64,000 nt of DNA. It comes from an uncultured Mycoplasmatota bacterium (GTDB lineage: Bacteria > Bacillota_I > Bacilli_A > RF39 > UBA660). The notes beneath the pieces were generated by a model. It did no database searches, was not told the DNA's origin, and worked only from the letters and a program-made list of their open reading frames with translations. The stretch's first letter is position 1; each line of letters starts with the position of its first letter. Shown here piece by piece: positions 17,127 to 26,196 of this stretch. The position numbers were made by a program, and so were the translations under genes. The stretch spans positions 62,001 to 126,000 of the forward strand of contig CAMZCT010000002.1 in the NCBI GenBank assembly GCA_947305065.1. Direction: 5' to 3'.

Positions 17127-17797
17127 ATTATTTCCTTTACTATATCTAATATTTCTTCTTGAATATCTAGAATATCTCTTAATTTATTATTTTTATCTAC
17201 ACAATCTATTTTTTTATAATTATGTATTTGGGCTAGTTCAAGGTAAGCGTGTTCAGCGTTTCGTATATGTAATGGACTTTTTTCATAGCCATTAGAACCA
17301 GTTCGCCCTTTCATTAATTCTGCTACTTTTTTATAAGGTACATATAGAAAAATAGTAATATCTGGTTTAGGTAGTTCTAGAAAATTATATTCTAATACTT
17401 CTAATTCGTTATATAGTTTTAATCTTTCATCTTTATCAAAAATCTTTCCACCTTGATGACCCATATTACTTTCAACATAACGATCTAATACAACATCTAT
17501 TCCTTCGTTAAGATATTCTAGTATTCTCTCTCGGTTATATCTTCGATCAGCAGCATAATATAATGCAGCTACTTTAGGATCTACAGCAGCAGCACCTTCT
17601 TTGAAGAAAGATTCCCCCATACCAGTACGTCCTAAATATGGTCCACCTACTATTTTCCCAGTTGGTGAATCATAGTCTGGAAAACTAAGCCTTTCTATTT
17701 TTCGTCCTTGTTTTTTTAAGTTTTGAACTAATAATGACGTTTGTGTTTCTTTACCAGAACAATCTGTTCCTTCTATAACTATTATCTTACCTTTCAT
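17123..17797 (-). CDS. tmk: thymidylate kinase (dTMP kinase)
   Basis: 224 residues. P-loop IEGTDCSGKETQT near the N-terminus, the DRYVESNMGHQGGK segment (DRY motif) near residue 107, and a LID region with R-rich GRTGSNGYEKSP. It phosphorylates dTMP to dTDP for DNA synthesis. This form, with an extended FPDYDSPTGKIV region, resembles the tmk of clostridial and mollicute-related groups. It has its own promoter (17818-17846) and is translationally coupled by ATGA to the broken kinase-like gene. Confidence 0.93.
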   Translation of the reverse strand: MKGKIIVIEGTDCSGKETQTSLLVQNLKKQGRKIERLSFPDYDSPTGKIVGGPYLGRTGMGESFFKEGAAAVDPKVAALYYAADRRYNRERILEYLNEGIDVVLDRYVESNMGHQGGKIFDKDERLKLYNELEVLEYNFLELPKPDITIFLYVPYKKVAELMKGRTGSNGYEKSPLHIRNAEHAYLELAQIHNYKKIDCVDKNNKLRDILDIQEEILDIVKEII

Positions 17798-17817
17798 TTT
17801 ATCCCTACCTCTTGCTC

Positions 17818-17846
17818 ATAATAGCATATTTTTACGGTTATTTAAA
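17818..17846 (-). promoter_or_regulatory. promoter of tmk
   Basis: On the minus strand TTTAAA (17841-17846), 17-nt spacer, TATTAT (17818-17823). It lies just downstream of the ylxM terminator. Confidence 0.6.
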
Positions 17847-17853
17847 GATATCT

Positions 17854-17881
17854 GAAAAAAGATACTAATTATCTAGTACCT
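17854..17881 (-). terminator. terminator of ftsY-ylxM
   Basis: GGTACTA / TAGTATC stem (17861-17867 and 17874-17880, one G-U) with an A-run to the left. The ylxM stop is inside the stem-loop. Confidence 0.7.
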
Positions 17882-18167
17882 TTTTAAGTTTCTTTTTTAA
17901 TTCTTCTATTTTCTCTTCTTTAAGTAACTCTAATAATTGTTGTTTTTTATTATAAATATTTAAAATGCTTTCATAGTTATCTAGTTTTTCAAGGATAGTT
18001 TTAACCATTTTACCAACAGCGCTTTTGGAGATACTATTATTATCAGCTATTTCACTTAAAGTTAAATCTTCTTGATAATAATCTTCAAAAGTTTCTCTTT
18101 CTTTTTCAGTTAAAAGATTAGAATAAATATCGTATAGATTATTATAATAAATATATTTTTCTTCCAT
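17865..18167 (-). CDS. ylxM: YlxM/UPF0122 helix-turn-helix protein
   Basis: 100 residues, family-typical. Sigma-region-4-like helix-turn-helix: LTEKERETFEDYYQEDLTLSEIADNNSISKSAVGKM, then a coiled C-terminus. YlxM is thought to act with the SRP, and in Gram-positives its gene sits beside ftsY or ffh. Its ATG follows the ftsY stop with no gap (TAAATG), so translation is coupled. Confidence 0.93.
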   Translation of the reverse strand: MEEKYIYYNNLYDIYSNLLTEKERETFEDYYQEDLTLSEIADNNSISKSAVGKMVKTILEKLDNYESILNIYNKKQQLLELLKEEKIEELKKKLKKVLDN

Positions 18168-19457
18168 TTACATCATATCCTTAAATAAACCATAAATATA
18201 GTTTTCAATATCAAATGGTTTTAAATCTTCCATTTTTTCTCCTAAGCCAATGAATTTTACTGGTATATTAACTTCTTCTTTAATAGCAAGTACTATACCA
18301 CCTTTGGCAGTGCCATCTAGTTTAGTTAAAACTATACCAGTAATATTGGTTATTTCTTTAAAACTAATAGCTTGACTTATACCATTTTGACCTGTTGTAG
18401 CATCAATTACTAATAATGTTTCATGAGGAGCATTAGGTATATGACGCTCGATTACTTTGTTTATTTTTTCTAATTCTTTCATTAGATTAACTTTGTTTTG
18501 TAAACGGCCTGCTGTATCTATTAATACTAGGTCAATATTTTCTTCTTTAGCTTTTACCAAACCATCATATACTACACCGGCAGGGTCGGTATTCTCTTTA
18601 CCATAAAAACTAGCTCCTGTACGATTAGCCCACTCTTTTAATTGTTCTACAGCTCCTGCTCTAAACGTATCACCTGCTATCATCATAACTGATTTACCTT
18701 CTTCGATATATTTATGAGCAATTTTAGCAATAGTTGTAGTTTTTCCTACACCATTTACCCCAACGAATAATAATACTGTTGGTCCTTCTTCTGCCATATG
18801 AATCTTATCTGTTAAAGATTCTCCTTCAACATAGATTATAAACAATTCATCTACAATTACTTCATTTAAATATTTAGTATCAGTAATCTTTTCTTCTTTA
18901 ACTCTTTTTCTTAATTTGTCGATAAACTTCATAACAGTGTTAACACCAACATCAGCGTTAATTAATATTTCTTCTAATTCATCAAAATATTCATCATCTA
19001 CTTTGGTATATTTAATACCTAATAAGCTTAATTTAGAAACGAATTCTTTACGAGTTTTTTCTAAACCCTTATCATATTTTTCTATTTCTTTAGCTTCTTC
19101 TAATTTCTTTTTTTGCTCTTGTTCTTTTATGAATTCAGCCCATTCTTCGTCTTCTTCCTCTTCCTCTTCGGTGTCGTCCTCAACGAATTCTTCTACAGTT
19201 TCCTCTTCGATGTCTTCCTCTGTTATTTCTTCTTCCTGTTCTTCTTCAGGTTTTTCTTCTACTTCTTCATCTTCATTTGTTTCTTCGTTTTCGACGCTTT
19301 CAGGCTCTTCTACTTCATTATCGCTGATAATTTCATCTAAATCCTCAATTGATTCTTCTATATCTTCTATTTCATTAACTTTATATTCTTCTTTAACTTC
19401 TTCTACTACTTCTTTTTTTCTAGTAATCATTTCTTTTAATTTACTAAATAAACCCAT
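18168..19457 (-). CDS. ftsY: signal recognition particle receptor FtsY
   Basis: 429 residues. The first ~110 residues are a very acidic Glu-rich A domain with a basic start (SKLKEMITRKKEV), the membrane-association region. The NG GTPase follows: GVNGVGKTTTIAKIA, DTFRAGA, DTAGR, TKLDGTAKGG and the C-terminal GLGEKMEDLKPF. It docks Ffh-ribosome complexes on the membrane. It leads the ftsY-ylxM operon. The acidic stretch generates long Ser-rich reading frames on the other strand, which are not genes. Confidence 0.97.
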   Translation of the reverse strand: MGLFSKLKEMITRKKEVVEEVKEEYKVNEIEDIEESIEDLDEIISDNEVEEPESVENEETNEDEEVEEKPEEEQEEEITEEDIEEETVEEFVEDDTEEEEEEDEEWAEFIKEQEQKKKLEEAKEIEKYDKGLEKTRKEFVSKLSLLGIKYTKVDDEYFDELEEILINADVGVNTVMKFIDKLRKRVKEEKITDTKYLNEVIVDELFIIYVEGESLTDKIHMAEEGPTVLLFVGVNGVGKTTTIAKIAHKYIEEGKSVMMIAGDTFRAGAVEQLKEWANRTGASFYGKENTDPAGVVYDGLVKAKEENIDLVLIDTAGRLQNKVNLMKELEKINKVIERHIPNAPHETLLVIDATTGQNGISQAISFKEITNITGIVLTKLDGTAKGGIVLAIKEEVNIPVKFIGLGEKMEDLKPFDIENYIYGLFKDMM

Positions 19458-19510
19458 TAATATCTCTTCTTTCTTCTAGTATATATTACCATAAAATAGT
19501 TATTAGACAA

Positions 19511-19538
19511 AGAAAAAAGTTCTAACGAACTTTTTTTC
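19511..19538. terminator. bidirectional terminator
   Basis: AAAAAAGTTC (19513-19522), loop TAAC, GAACTTTTTT (19527-19536). It separates the surface-protein remnant from ftsY. Confidence 0.75.
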
Positions 19539-19541
19539 TTT

Positions 19542-19925
19542 ATGTACAATAGTGTCCGTAAGTATATTCATTTTTTCGTCTCTTACGGTAAAGCTATTAC
19601 CACTTTGTACTAATAATTTAAATACCTTTTGTTGCCAATTCGTACAACATTTACTACCGCTTGATCCAATATTGTTCCTCCATTAATTGTTGCATTAAAG
19701 CTATTTCCTATTACAATTCCATTTCCTTCAGCAACTTTACCATAGGTGATCCATCAATAATAAGTTTACTACCTACTGTTTGGTAGCATTGAATACAAGG
19801 TGAATCATCTGTACAATTAATGGTTCCATCACCTTCTATTTTAAATGTTGCTCCATTACTAAAGAAAAATTGTCTGTCTCTATTTATGGTATAACCATTG
19901 GTATTAAAGGTAATATTTTTATTAA
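19542..19925 (-). pseudogene. frameshifted tail of the InlB-repeat surface protein
   Basis: Downstream of the TAG at 19926, protein-like sequence continues in other frames: VNKNITFNTNGYTINRD and on to SKLIIDGSP; then, after a shift near 19745, VIGNSFNATINGGTILDQ; then a third frame SGNSFTVRDEKMNILTD. The short Gly-Asn-Thr-rich motifs look like beta-helix adhesin repeats. A one-base change near the CNK end of the upstream gene would join them. No ribosome site or start is seen. This explains the long stretch without an intact gene between ftsY and the surface protein. Confidence 0.6.
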
Positions 19926-21947
19926 CTACTTATTACAAACTGGTGATTTAGTATCTTTTCCTGATGAATAGTAATATCCTGGATCACAACTAGTTGAATA
20001 TGTACAACCAGTTGAATTCCATACTGGATTACAATTAGCATGAGCACCTGGAGTACAGCTTTCACACCAATTAGCTTTAAATGTTAAGTTTCCTGTACTT
20101 CCTTTTACTACTTTAGCTCCTACAACAGGGGTATTACCGTTACTACCTGACCAGCCCATGAAAGTATAATCTGTTTTTGTGGCGTTTTCTAAAGTTATAT
20201 CATTAGTTTCTATTGTATAAGAATTAGGATTACTACTACTATTTTTTCCTCCATCTAAGGTATAACTTATTGTATAATTTTTAGGAATACAAACGCCATA
20301 CATATCTGTATTAGAGGTTGGTGTATAACTTGCTCCACTATTTTTATCTATCGTTGTTTTACTTGGAGATATCGTCCAGCCACAGTTATAACCTGTTTTA
20401 GTTATTGTTGGTAGTGTTACTGCTCCACCAGTCCATTGGGCATAAGCATCTGCGTCTTCATCTGCAGACCACTTACCATCACTGTCAGTAAGTATATCGG
20501 CTCCAGCTTGAAGGGTTGGAGTTGAAGAATTATCCAAAATTATACTTCCGCCTGTAGGATTAGTATACCAACCTTTTAATGAATAATTACTTAATAAATC
20601 GCTAGTACTACTTACAGTAGCACCATTAGATTTTCTACTTTCAGACAATTCAAATCCTCTTACCCTATAAGTTCTTGCCGGAAGTGTTATTGTTCCAGGA
20701 TTAAGTACTGACGAGTCATATTCTACACTTAATGTGGTTGGTGAAGCCTCAGTTGTTGCCCCATTACCTTTTAACTTTATAGTATAGTTATTACCATCCC
20801 ACTGTGCTGTTAAATCATGGTTGTTTTTATCACCAACTATTGTATCGTTGTCGATTATTATATCAGTATCTTTATATGTCCAGCCTTTAAAGGTATATCC
20901 TGTTCTAACCGGTTCACAAAGTTCTTCATTAATACCAGAAATATTTTGACCATAAGGACGTGAGAACACTACTGTTTTAGTTGCTGGACAAACACCTGTA
21001 TTTCCACCGTTTAGTTTGTATGTAACTTCTGGAGTGGCTAGGAATGCATATGGGCCTGCTATTATATTAGATGTTTTGTTTTTCTTATCATCTAACTCTG
21101 TTCCACCCTTAATCCATAAATATTTTACATCACTTACACTTTGTATTTCTAATGTATTACTAGCTTTAGTACTTTCATTATCTTTGAATTCTAAGTTTTG
21201 CCATTCGCTATCAGATGGTTTTTTAGTATTATTTTTAGACCAAGCATATTGAAGTACAAAGCTGTCTTTTAATACAGAATTTTCTGTTGTTATTACTATA
21301 TTAATAATCTTTTTAGAGGAATATGCTAAATCTGCATAAGGAGTTATAGTAATAACTGGTCCTCTTTCTTGTTTTCTATTACTCTTACAAATTCCTTCTT
21401 CTTGAACACTATCTAAAACTCCAGCAGTATTTTTAGCATCAGCTCTTCTATACACGATTACTAATGATGCTTTATTACACATTCCATCGGGATCACTTAG
21501 TAATCCTTTTTCTATTAGTTCTCCTACTGTTATAGTATTATAACAAGCTGGATCCATAACTTTAACAATATTATATATTTCATGTCTGTTCGTGGAATCA
21601 GAATTTCCGTTTATAGAATAGTTTTTAAAATCTTGATATAAATCATTACCAGTTCGGCCTGTGAACTTAGTTTCTCTTAAATACTTGTTTACTTCTTCTA
21701 CTGTTTTTTGACTTATGGTTACATAATCACCATCTGAATTAGTACAGGCTTTAATATATATATTACCTTTATTGGCATAGTATGATACGGAAGCGTCAGC
21801 AATGGTAGTTTCAGCAGCATAAGCAAGTTTTTGTCTTTGTTTTTGTAGCATTGTTACTGTACCTATACCGGCTACAGCACCAAGGATTGCTAAAATTGCA
21901 ACAACCGCAATCGTTTCTACTAATGTAAAACCTTCTTTCTTGTTCAC
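19926..21947 (-). CDS. prepilin-like surface protein with InlB-type repeats
   Basis: About 673 residues from the GTG at 21947, which gives leader VNKKEG followed by FTLVETIAVVAILAILGAVAG. This is a type IV prepilin N-terminus with the mature Glu5. It is far larger than usual pilins. After a ~180-residue pilin-like head come Listeria-Bacteroides (InlB B) repeats, seen as YTFKGWTY..., LTAQW, LKGWYTNPTGG, YTLDGG and YTFMGWSG...FKANW. A Cys-rich end (CESCTPGAHANCNP) follows. It is probably an adhesin anchored by the pilin helix. Its C-terminus appears cut off by a frameshift (see 19542-19925). Confidence 0.8.
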   Translation of the reverse strand: MNKKEGFTLVETIAVVAILAILGAVAGIGTVTMLQKQRQKLAYAAETTIADASVSYYANKGNIYIKACTNSDGDYVTISQKTVEEVNKYLRETKFTGRTGNDLYQDFKNYSINGNSDSTNRHEIYNIVKVMDPACYNTITVGELIEKGLLSDPDGMCNKASLVIVYRRADAKNTAGVLDSVQEEGICKSNRKQERGPVITITPYADLAYSSKKIINIVITTENSVLKDSFVLQYAWSKNNTKKPSDSEWQNLEFKDNESTKASNTLEIQSVSDVKYLWIKGGTELDDKKNKTSNIIAGPYAFLATPEVTYKLNGGNTGVCPATKTVVFSRPYGQNISGINEELCEPVRTGYTFKGWTYKDTDIIIDNDTIVGDKNNHDLTAQWDGNNYTIKLKGNGATTEASPTTLSVEYDSSVLNPGTITLPARTYRVRGFELSESRKSNGATVSSTSDLLSNYSLKGWYTNPTGGSIILDNSSTPTLQAGADILTDSDGKWSADEDADAYAQWTGGAVTLPTITKTGYNCGWTISPSKTTIDKNSGASYTPTSNTDMYGVCIPKNYTISYTLDGGKNSSSNPNSYTIETNDITLENATKTDYTFMGWSGSNGNTPVVGAKVVKGSTGNLTFKANWCESCTPGAHANCNPVWNSTGCTYSTSCDPGYYYSSGKDTKSPVCNK

Positions 21948-22081
21948 ATAAACCACTATCCTTGCTATTTTAATATAGCATTTTTGATATCCATTTACAA
22001 GGGTAACACCTAAAAATTATCCTTCAATTATATACGTTATTTCAAATTATTAAACTAGACTTTTTTTAATCTTAGACAAAG

Positions 22082-22107
22082 AAAAAAGTTGGTAGATTCC
22101 AACTTTT
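22082..22107 (-). terminator. intrinsic terminator
   Basis: AAAAGTTGG (22084-22092), loop TAGATT, CCAACTTTT (22099-22107), preceded by an A-run. It ends the gene at 22141-22923. Confidence 0.8.
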
Positions 22108-22140
22108 ATTATTCTATTTTCTTTTTCAAATTTAATTTTT

Positions 22141-22923
22141 TTAAACCATTCCGGCACAATTGTCAGATTTTATTTCTTTTATAAATTTTATTATAAACTC
22201 TTTATCAGAAGTGATTACTACAGAATTCTCGTTGTCTATTCTTTGGTTTTCGTTTCTACATTCACCAGTATATTCTATTTGATGAAATTCTGTAGCTAAA
22301 ATATCTGGAGTATTCATTATAGATTCTATTGTTTTGATTTTTTTATAATTCTCATCATAATAATCTCTGTAATGAGTTTCTACTTGGTCTTCATCTTTTC
22401 CATAGTCTACAACTATTAATCCGTTATCCATAATTCCTAATTTGTAAATTATAGCATAGGAATTAATTTTGTTATTTTCTACATATAATACTTCTTTTGA
22501 ATCTGATCCTTTTTCATCTTTTATTTCAAAATTAATTGTTTTTTTGTTTTTTAAAGTAAATTTTCCTTTACCATCAACAAAGTCTTTACTCCATAAACCA
22601 TCTTTTCTTACAATATGATAGCTTTTATATTCTTCTTTGGTTTTTTCTTGTTCCTCTTCTTTTTCTTCTGGTTCTTGTTCTTTTTCTTTTTCCTCTTCTT
22701 TTTCTTCTGGTTCTTGTTCTTTTGTTTTTTCTTTTTCTTCTACTTCTTTAGTTTCTTTCTCTTCTTGCTTTTCTTCTGTTTTAGTTTCTTTTGCTGATTT
22801 TAAAACATCTTTTTTAGAAAGTATATAGCCGGTTCCTAAGCCAACAATAAATACTAGTACAATAATAATAAGTAATAAGTAATTATTCTTCTTAATTTCC
22901 ATTTTTTCTTCTTTTTTAAACAT
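22141..22923 (-). CDS. membrane-anchored protein with Glu/Lys-rich stalk
   Basis: 260 residues. One N-terminal TM helix (about residues 14-36), then a ~65-residue Glu/Lys/Pro stalk with near-exact repeats of EPEEKEEE, then a ~155-residue ectodomain (KSYHIVRKDGLWSKDF onward) with two cysteines. The start at 22923 has AAAGGAT upstream. The stalk may span the wall and display the C-terminal domain. Family not recognised. The stalk produces Phe-rich shadow frames on the plus strand. Confidence 0.78.
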   Translation of the reverse strand: MFKKEEKMEIKKNNYLLLIIIVLVFIVGLGTGYILSKKDVLKSAKETKTEEKQEEKETKEVEEKEKTKEQEPEEKEEEKEKEQEPEEKEEEQEKTKEEYKSYHIVRKDGLWSKDFVDGKGKFTLKNKKTINFEIKDEKGSDSKEVLYVENNKINSYAIIYKLGIMDNGLIVVDYGKDEDQVETHYRDYYDENYKKIKTIESIMNTPDILATEFHQIEYTGECRNENQRIDNENSVVITSDKEFIIKFIKEIKSDNCAGMV

Positions 22924-22976
22924 ATCATTTATCCTTTCTATCTTGAACTTATTTTAACATATTTTGTAAAAATAGA

Positions 22977-23006
22977 TTAGACTTTTTTTATCATTTAATG
23001 TATAAT
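22977..23006 (+). promoter_or_regulatory. promoter of rnj
   Basis: TTAGAC (22977-22982), 18-nt spacer, TATAAT (23001-23006). Confidence 0.6.
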
Positions 23007-23058
23007 TATGTGTAGCGAAGAACTATACTTTTTATTTTTTTTGAAAGGAAGATTATTA

Positions 23059-24741
23059 ATGAAAAAAAATGATGGATTTACATCTGTCATTGCTTTGGGT
23101 GGACTTGGTGAAGTTGGAAAGAATATGTATGTGTTCACTCACAAAGACGAAATATTTATAATCGATGCTGGAGTTATGTTTCCTGAAAGTGATTTACTTG
23201 GTATCGATTATGTTATTCAAGATGTAACTTATTTAAAACAAAATGAAGATAAAATTAAAGGCTTGATTATCACACATGGTCATGAAGATCATATTGGTGG
23301 TATTTCATTTCTATTACAAAACGTTAATATACCTGTAATATATGGAGCACAAACGTCTGTTGACTTAATTAAACGTAAGTTAGATGACAGACAAATAGTT
23401 TATAATAATTTAGAAGTAGTAACAGAAGAAACTATTATTAAATCTAAGTATTTTAAAGTTGAGTTTATTACTACTACTCACTCAATCCCTGATAGTTTTT
23501 GTATAGTTCTTCATACACCGAATGGTATTATTGTACAAACTGGAGATTTTAAATTCGATTTAACTCCAATCGGCCCTATGGCAAATTTACAGAAAATGGC
23601 AAAATTCGGTGCAACGGGAGTAAAATTATTAATGAGTGATAGTACTAATGCATTATCTCCTGGATTTTCAAATTCTGAGAGTGTTGTTGATGATGCTTTA
23701 GCTGATATTGTAAATGGTTATAATGGAAGAATTATAATTGCAACTTTTGCTTCTAATATTTTTAGAGTTAAACATATTGTTGAAACTTGTAGAAAAAATA
23801 ATAGAAAAATATTAGTATTTGGTAGAAGTATGGAAAGTACTACGCAAACTGCTATAAATAATGGTTTAATTAAAGACAAAACAATATTTATAGATAATAA
23901 TACTGCTAAAAGTTTAAAGAAAAATGAAATATGTATTTTATGTACTGGTTCACAAGGAGAACCACTAGCAGCTTTGTCTAGAATAGCTCAAGGTACACAT
24001 AAACAAATTTCATTATTACCTGATGACTTGGTAGTATTTAGTTCGAATCCTATACCAGGAAATGCAGCTAGTATAAACAGAGTTATAAACAAGTTATATT
24101 TAAAAGGTGTAAGAGTAGTTACTAATTCTGAGTTTAGTGATATTCATACATCAGGTCATGCAAAGCAAGAAGAGCTAAAACTAATGTTAAGACTTATAAA
24201 GCCCGAGTATTTTATGCCAATGCATGGCGAATATAGAATGTTGAAACAACATGCTGAACTAGCAGAAAGTTGTGGTATACCATTAAGTAAAAGTTTTATT
24301 ATGTCTAATGGTGATTCACTAATTTTAGATAATAATGGTGTACATAGAGGTCCTAGTGTTCAAGCTGGTGATGTATATGTAGATGGTTCTCGTATTGGTG
24401 AAGTTGGATCTATCGTTATAAAAGATAGAAAATTAATGAGTAAAGATGGAATATTGATTACTATTTTAAATATTAATCCTTTAACTAGAAAATTACTTAT
24501 TAAACCAAATGTTACGACAAGAGGTTTTGTTTTAGTAAACGAAAATGAGGAATTAATTAGTAAGATAGAAAAGAAAATATCAGAAATAGTTAATAAAGCA
24601 TTACAAAGTGCTCCTTATAGTTATACTGATTTACGTAACCAAATAATACTAGAATTACATCCTTTTATTAGTAATTTAACTGGTAGACATCCGATTGTAT
24701 TACCTGTTATTATGGAAATAAGAGAAAGTAAAACAGATTAA
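23059..24741 (+). CDS. rnj: ribonuclease J
   Basis: 560 residues from ATG 23059 (AAAGGAAG upstream); normal RNase J length. Metallo-beta-lactamase motif HGHEDHIGG (HxHxDH), the beta-CASP region (GRSMESTTQ), CTGSQGEP, SGHAKQEELK and MPMHGEYRM. RNase J is a 5'-3' exonuclease and endonuclease for mRNA decay and rRNA maturation in Firmicutes. Whether this is J1 or J2 cannot be told, but all metal ligands are present, as in J1. Single-gene unit with its own promoter and a bidirectional terminator. Confidence 0.96.
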   Translation: MKKNDGFTSVIALGGLGEVGKNMYVFTHKDEIFIIDAGVMFPESDLLGIDYVIQDVTYLKQNEDKIKGLIITHGHEDHIGGISFLLQNVNIPVIYGAQTSVDLIKRKLDDRQIVYNNLEVVTEETIIKSKYFKVEFITTTHSIPDSFCIVLHTPNGIIVQTGDFKFDLTPIGPMANLQKMAKFGATGVKLLMSDSTNALSPGFSNSESVVDDALADIVNGYNGRIIIATFASNIFRVKHIVETCRKNNRKILVFGRSMESTTQTAINNGLIKDKTIFIDNNTAKSLKKNEICILCTGSQGEPLAALSRIAQGTHKQISLLPDDLVVFSSNPIPGNAASINRVINKLYLKGVRVVTNSEFSDIHTSGHAKQEELKLMLRLIKPEYFMPMHGEYRMLKQHAELAESCGIPLSKSFIMSNGDSLILDNNGVHRGPSVQAGDVYVDGSRIGEVGSIVIKDRKLMSKDGILITILNINPLTRKLLIKPNVTTRGFVLVNENEELISKIEKKISEIVNKALQSAPYSYTDLRNQIILELHPFISNLTGRHPIVLPVIMEIRESKTD

Positions 24742-24769
24742 AAAAAGCTCCGCAATGCGGAGTTTTTTA
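24741..24769. terminator. bidirectional terminator between convergent genes
   Basis: GC-rich stem GCTCCGC / GCGGAGT (24747-24753, 24757-24763), A-run and T-run either side. It serves rnj (+) and the NlpC/P60-like gene (-). Confidence 0.9.
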
Positions 24770-26128
24770 AGTAGTTAATTCTTTTACGCGTATTGCACCC
24801 CATCCAGCGTAACCGTGAAGAGTAGTCGGCCATTCACCTTTTCCACTAAATGTCCATTTGTGATTTCTATTTCTAGTTAGATAACTTCCTCCATCGTATG
24901 CAGTTATTGTACCAGTTTCTCCATCTATTTCTCCAATAAAAGCAACATGTTTCCATTCCGAACTATTCCAAGTAGCTATATTAGTATGATCTATTGGTGT
25001 ACTATAAAAATGAAGTATATCTCCTACTTTTAAATCACATAGTCTTGTTATTACTTTACCATATTTTTTAAGTTTATCCCATTCCGTACAAGATTGAAAC
25101 TCTGGTGTTCCATCTTCTCTAGTACCATTTCTAAATATTCCTGCTTTCCAATAAACCATATCAACGGTCCAGTTACAGTTTGTTGTCATATTATCCCCTT
25201 GAATTATTTTGTCAAAGTCACTTAAAGGTCCGGACAAACCATGTTCATCATAATGGGTATTTCCAGGATAGAATGAATCGCTAGTACCACCCGGATATTC
25301 AAGTGTTTGTGGTGGGTCTTTTTTTTGAGCCGCTTCCATTTCAGTATAGTAAACACATGATCCGCCCCACTTACAGTATTTTTGCCCATTTCCAGCAGGA
25401 TAATCGCGGCCATTAAAATAATCGAAACCATACATGGTCATATATCCAAAGACGTATTCTGAAGCCATTTGAAGATCTTCTATGGTTTTTCCTTCCCAGT
25501 TTTTTTCAAAATAATTTTGATATATACCTCCTAATTTTTGGGTATATTTTTTAAAACCACCAACAGAGTTTATGTAACTATGAAAGTTATTAGAATTAAA
25601 ATCATTTATATGTTTTTCAATTATTTTAAGATTATCAGAAGAAAATTGAGCTTTAACTGAACCATTTCCTCTATAAGAAAAATCTAGGGGTGGAGAACTC
25701 GATAATCCCATTTCACAGGTATTAACACTACCACTTAATTCATCTTCTTTAAATTTTTGTATTTCTTGTTGTTCTCTTTCATCATAAGCAACAATATATT
25801 TAGTACAAGTACTACTATTTGGTTCTTTTATACAGGCTTCACAAGGTTCAAATTCCGAATTGTCTTGAGTTTGAGCAAATAAGTTAACGGAAACCGTTAC
25901 AACTGTAGGTATATAAAAAACTATTATAGCTGCTGCTATTTTTTTGGCTATACCAATCATTGCTTTAGTCATTGAATCTGCTGTACCTTTAGCTACTACA
26001 GTACCAACAGTTATAGTTGAAGTTACTATTACTATCAATCCTACACTTACTTTTAATATATAAAGAAGCATTCCAACAAATTTCCAAGCTCTAATTGTAT
26101 TTTCGCATATTTCTAAAGCTAATAACAT
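24767..26128 (-). CDS. two-TM membrane protein fused to an NlpC/P60-like cysteine peptidase
   Basis: 453 residues. The N-terminal ~85 residues hold two long hydrophobic helices around a small loop (LLYILKVSVGLIVIVTSTIT and IAAAIIVFYIPTVVTVSVNLF), like VirB2/TrbC-type small membrane subunits. The C-terminal half looks like a papain-fold amidase: Cys in TTNCNWTVDMVY (about residue 318), VGDILHF, and His in WKHVAFIGEI (about residue 394). It should cut peptidoglycan or other peptides outside the membrane. It lies just after the WXG100 cassette but behind that cassette's terminator. No other type IV secretion gene is seen. Confidence 0.75.
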   Translation of the reverse strand: MLLALEICENTIRAWKFVGMLLYILKVSVGLIVIVTSTITVGTVVAKGTADSMTKAMIGIAKKIAAAIIVFYIPTVVTVSVNLFAQTQDNSEFEPCEACIKEPNSSTCTKYIVAYDEREQQEIQKFKEDELSGSVNTCEMGLSSSPPLDFSYRGNGSVKAQFSSDNLKIIEKHINDFNSNNFHSYINSVGGFKKYTQKLGGIYQNYFEKNWEGKTIEDLQMASEYVFGYMTMYGFDYFNGRDYPAGNGQKYCKWGGSCVYYTEMEAAQKKDPPQTLEYPGGTSDSFYPGNTHYDEHGLSGPLSDFDKIIQGDNMTTNCNWTVDMVYWKAGIFRNGTREDGTPEFQSCTEWDKLKKYGKVITRLCDLKVGDILHFYSTPIDHTNIATWNSSEWKHVAFIGEIDGETGTITAYDGGSYLTRNRNHKWTFSGKGEWPTTLHGYAGWGAIRVKELTT

Positions 26129-26170
26129 ATTATCACCTACGTTGTATTCATTTTATCATACGATTTCCAA

Positions 26171-26196
26171 AATAAAAAGATATCTTACGATATCTT
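26171..26196 (-). terminator. terminator of the WXG100 cassette
   Basis: AAGATATC (26177-26184), loop TTAC, GATATCTT (26189-26196), A-run to the left; the last WXG100 stop overlaps. Confidence 0.75.

Noticed and set aside
18916-19479. Long plus-strand Ser-rich frame opposite ftsY
   Set aside because: It is the antisense of the Glu/Asp-rich FtsY A domain; no ribosome site or promoter.
22615-22828. Phe- and Ser-rich plus-strand frames
   Set aside because: Antisense of the Glu/Lys stalk repeats of the 22141 gene; low complexity only.
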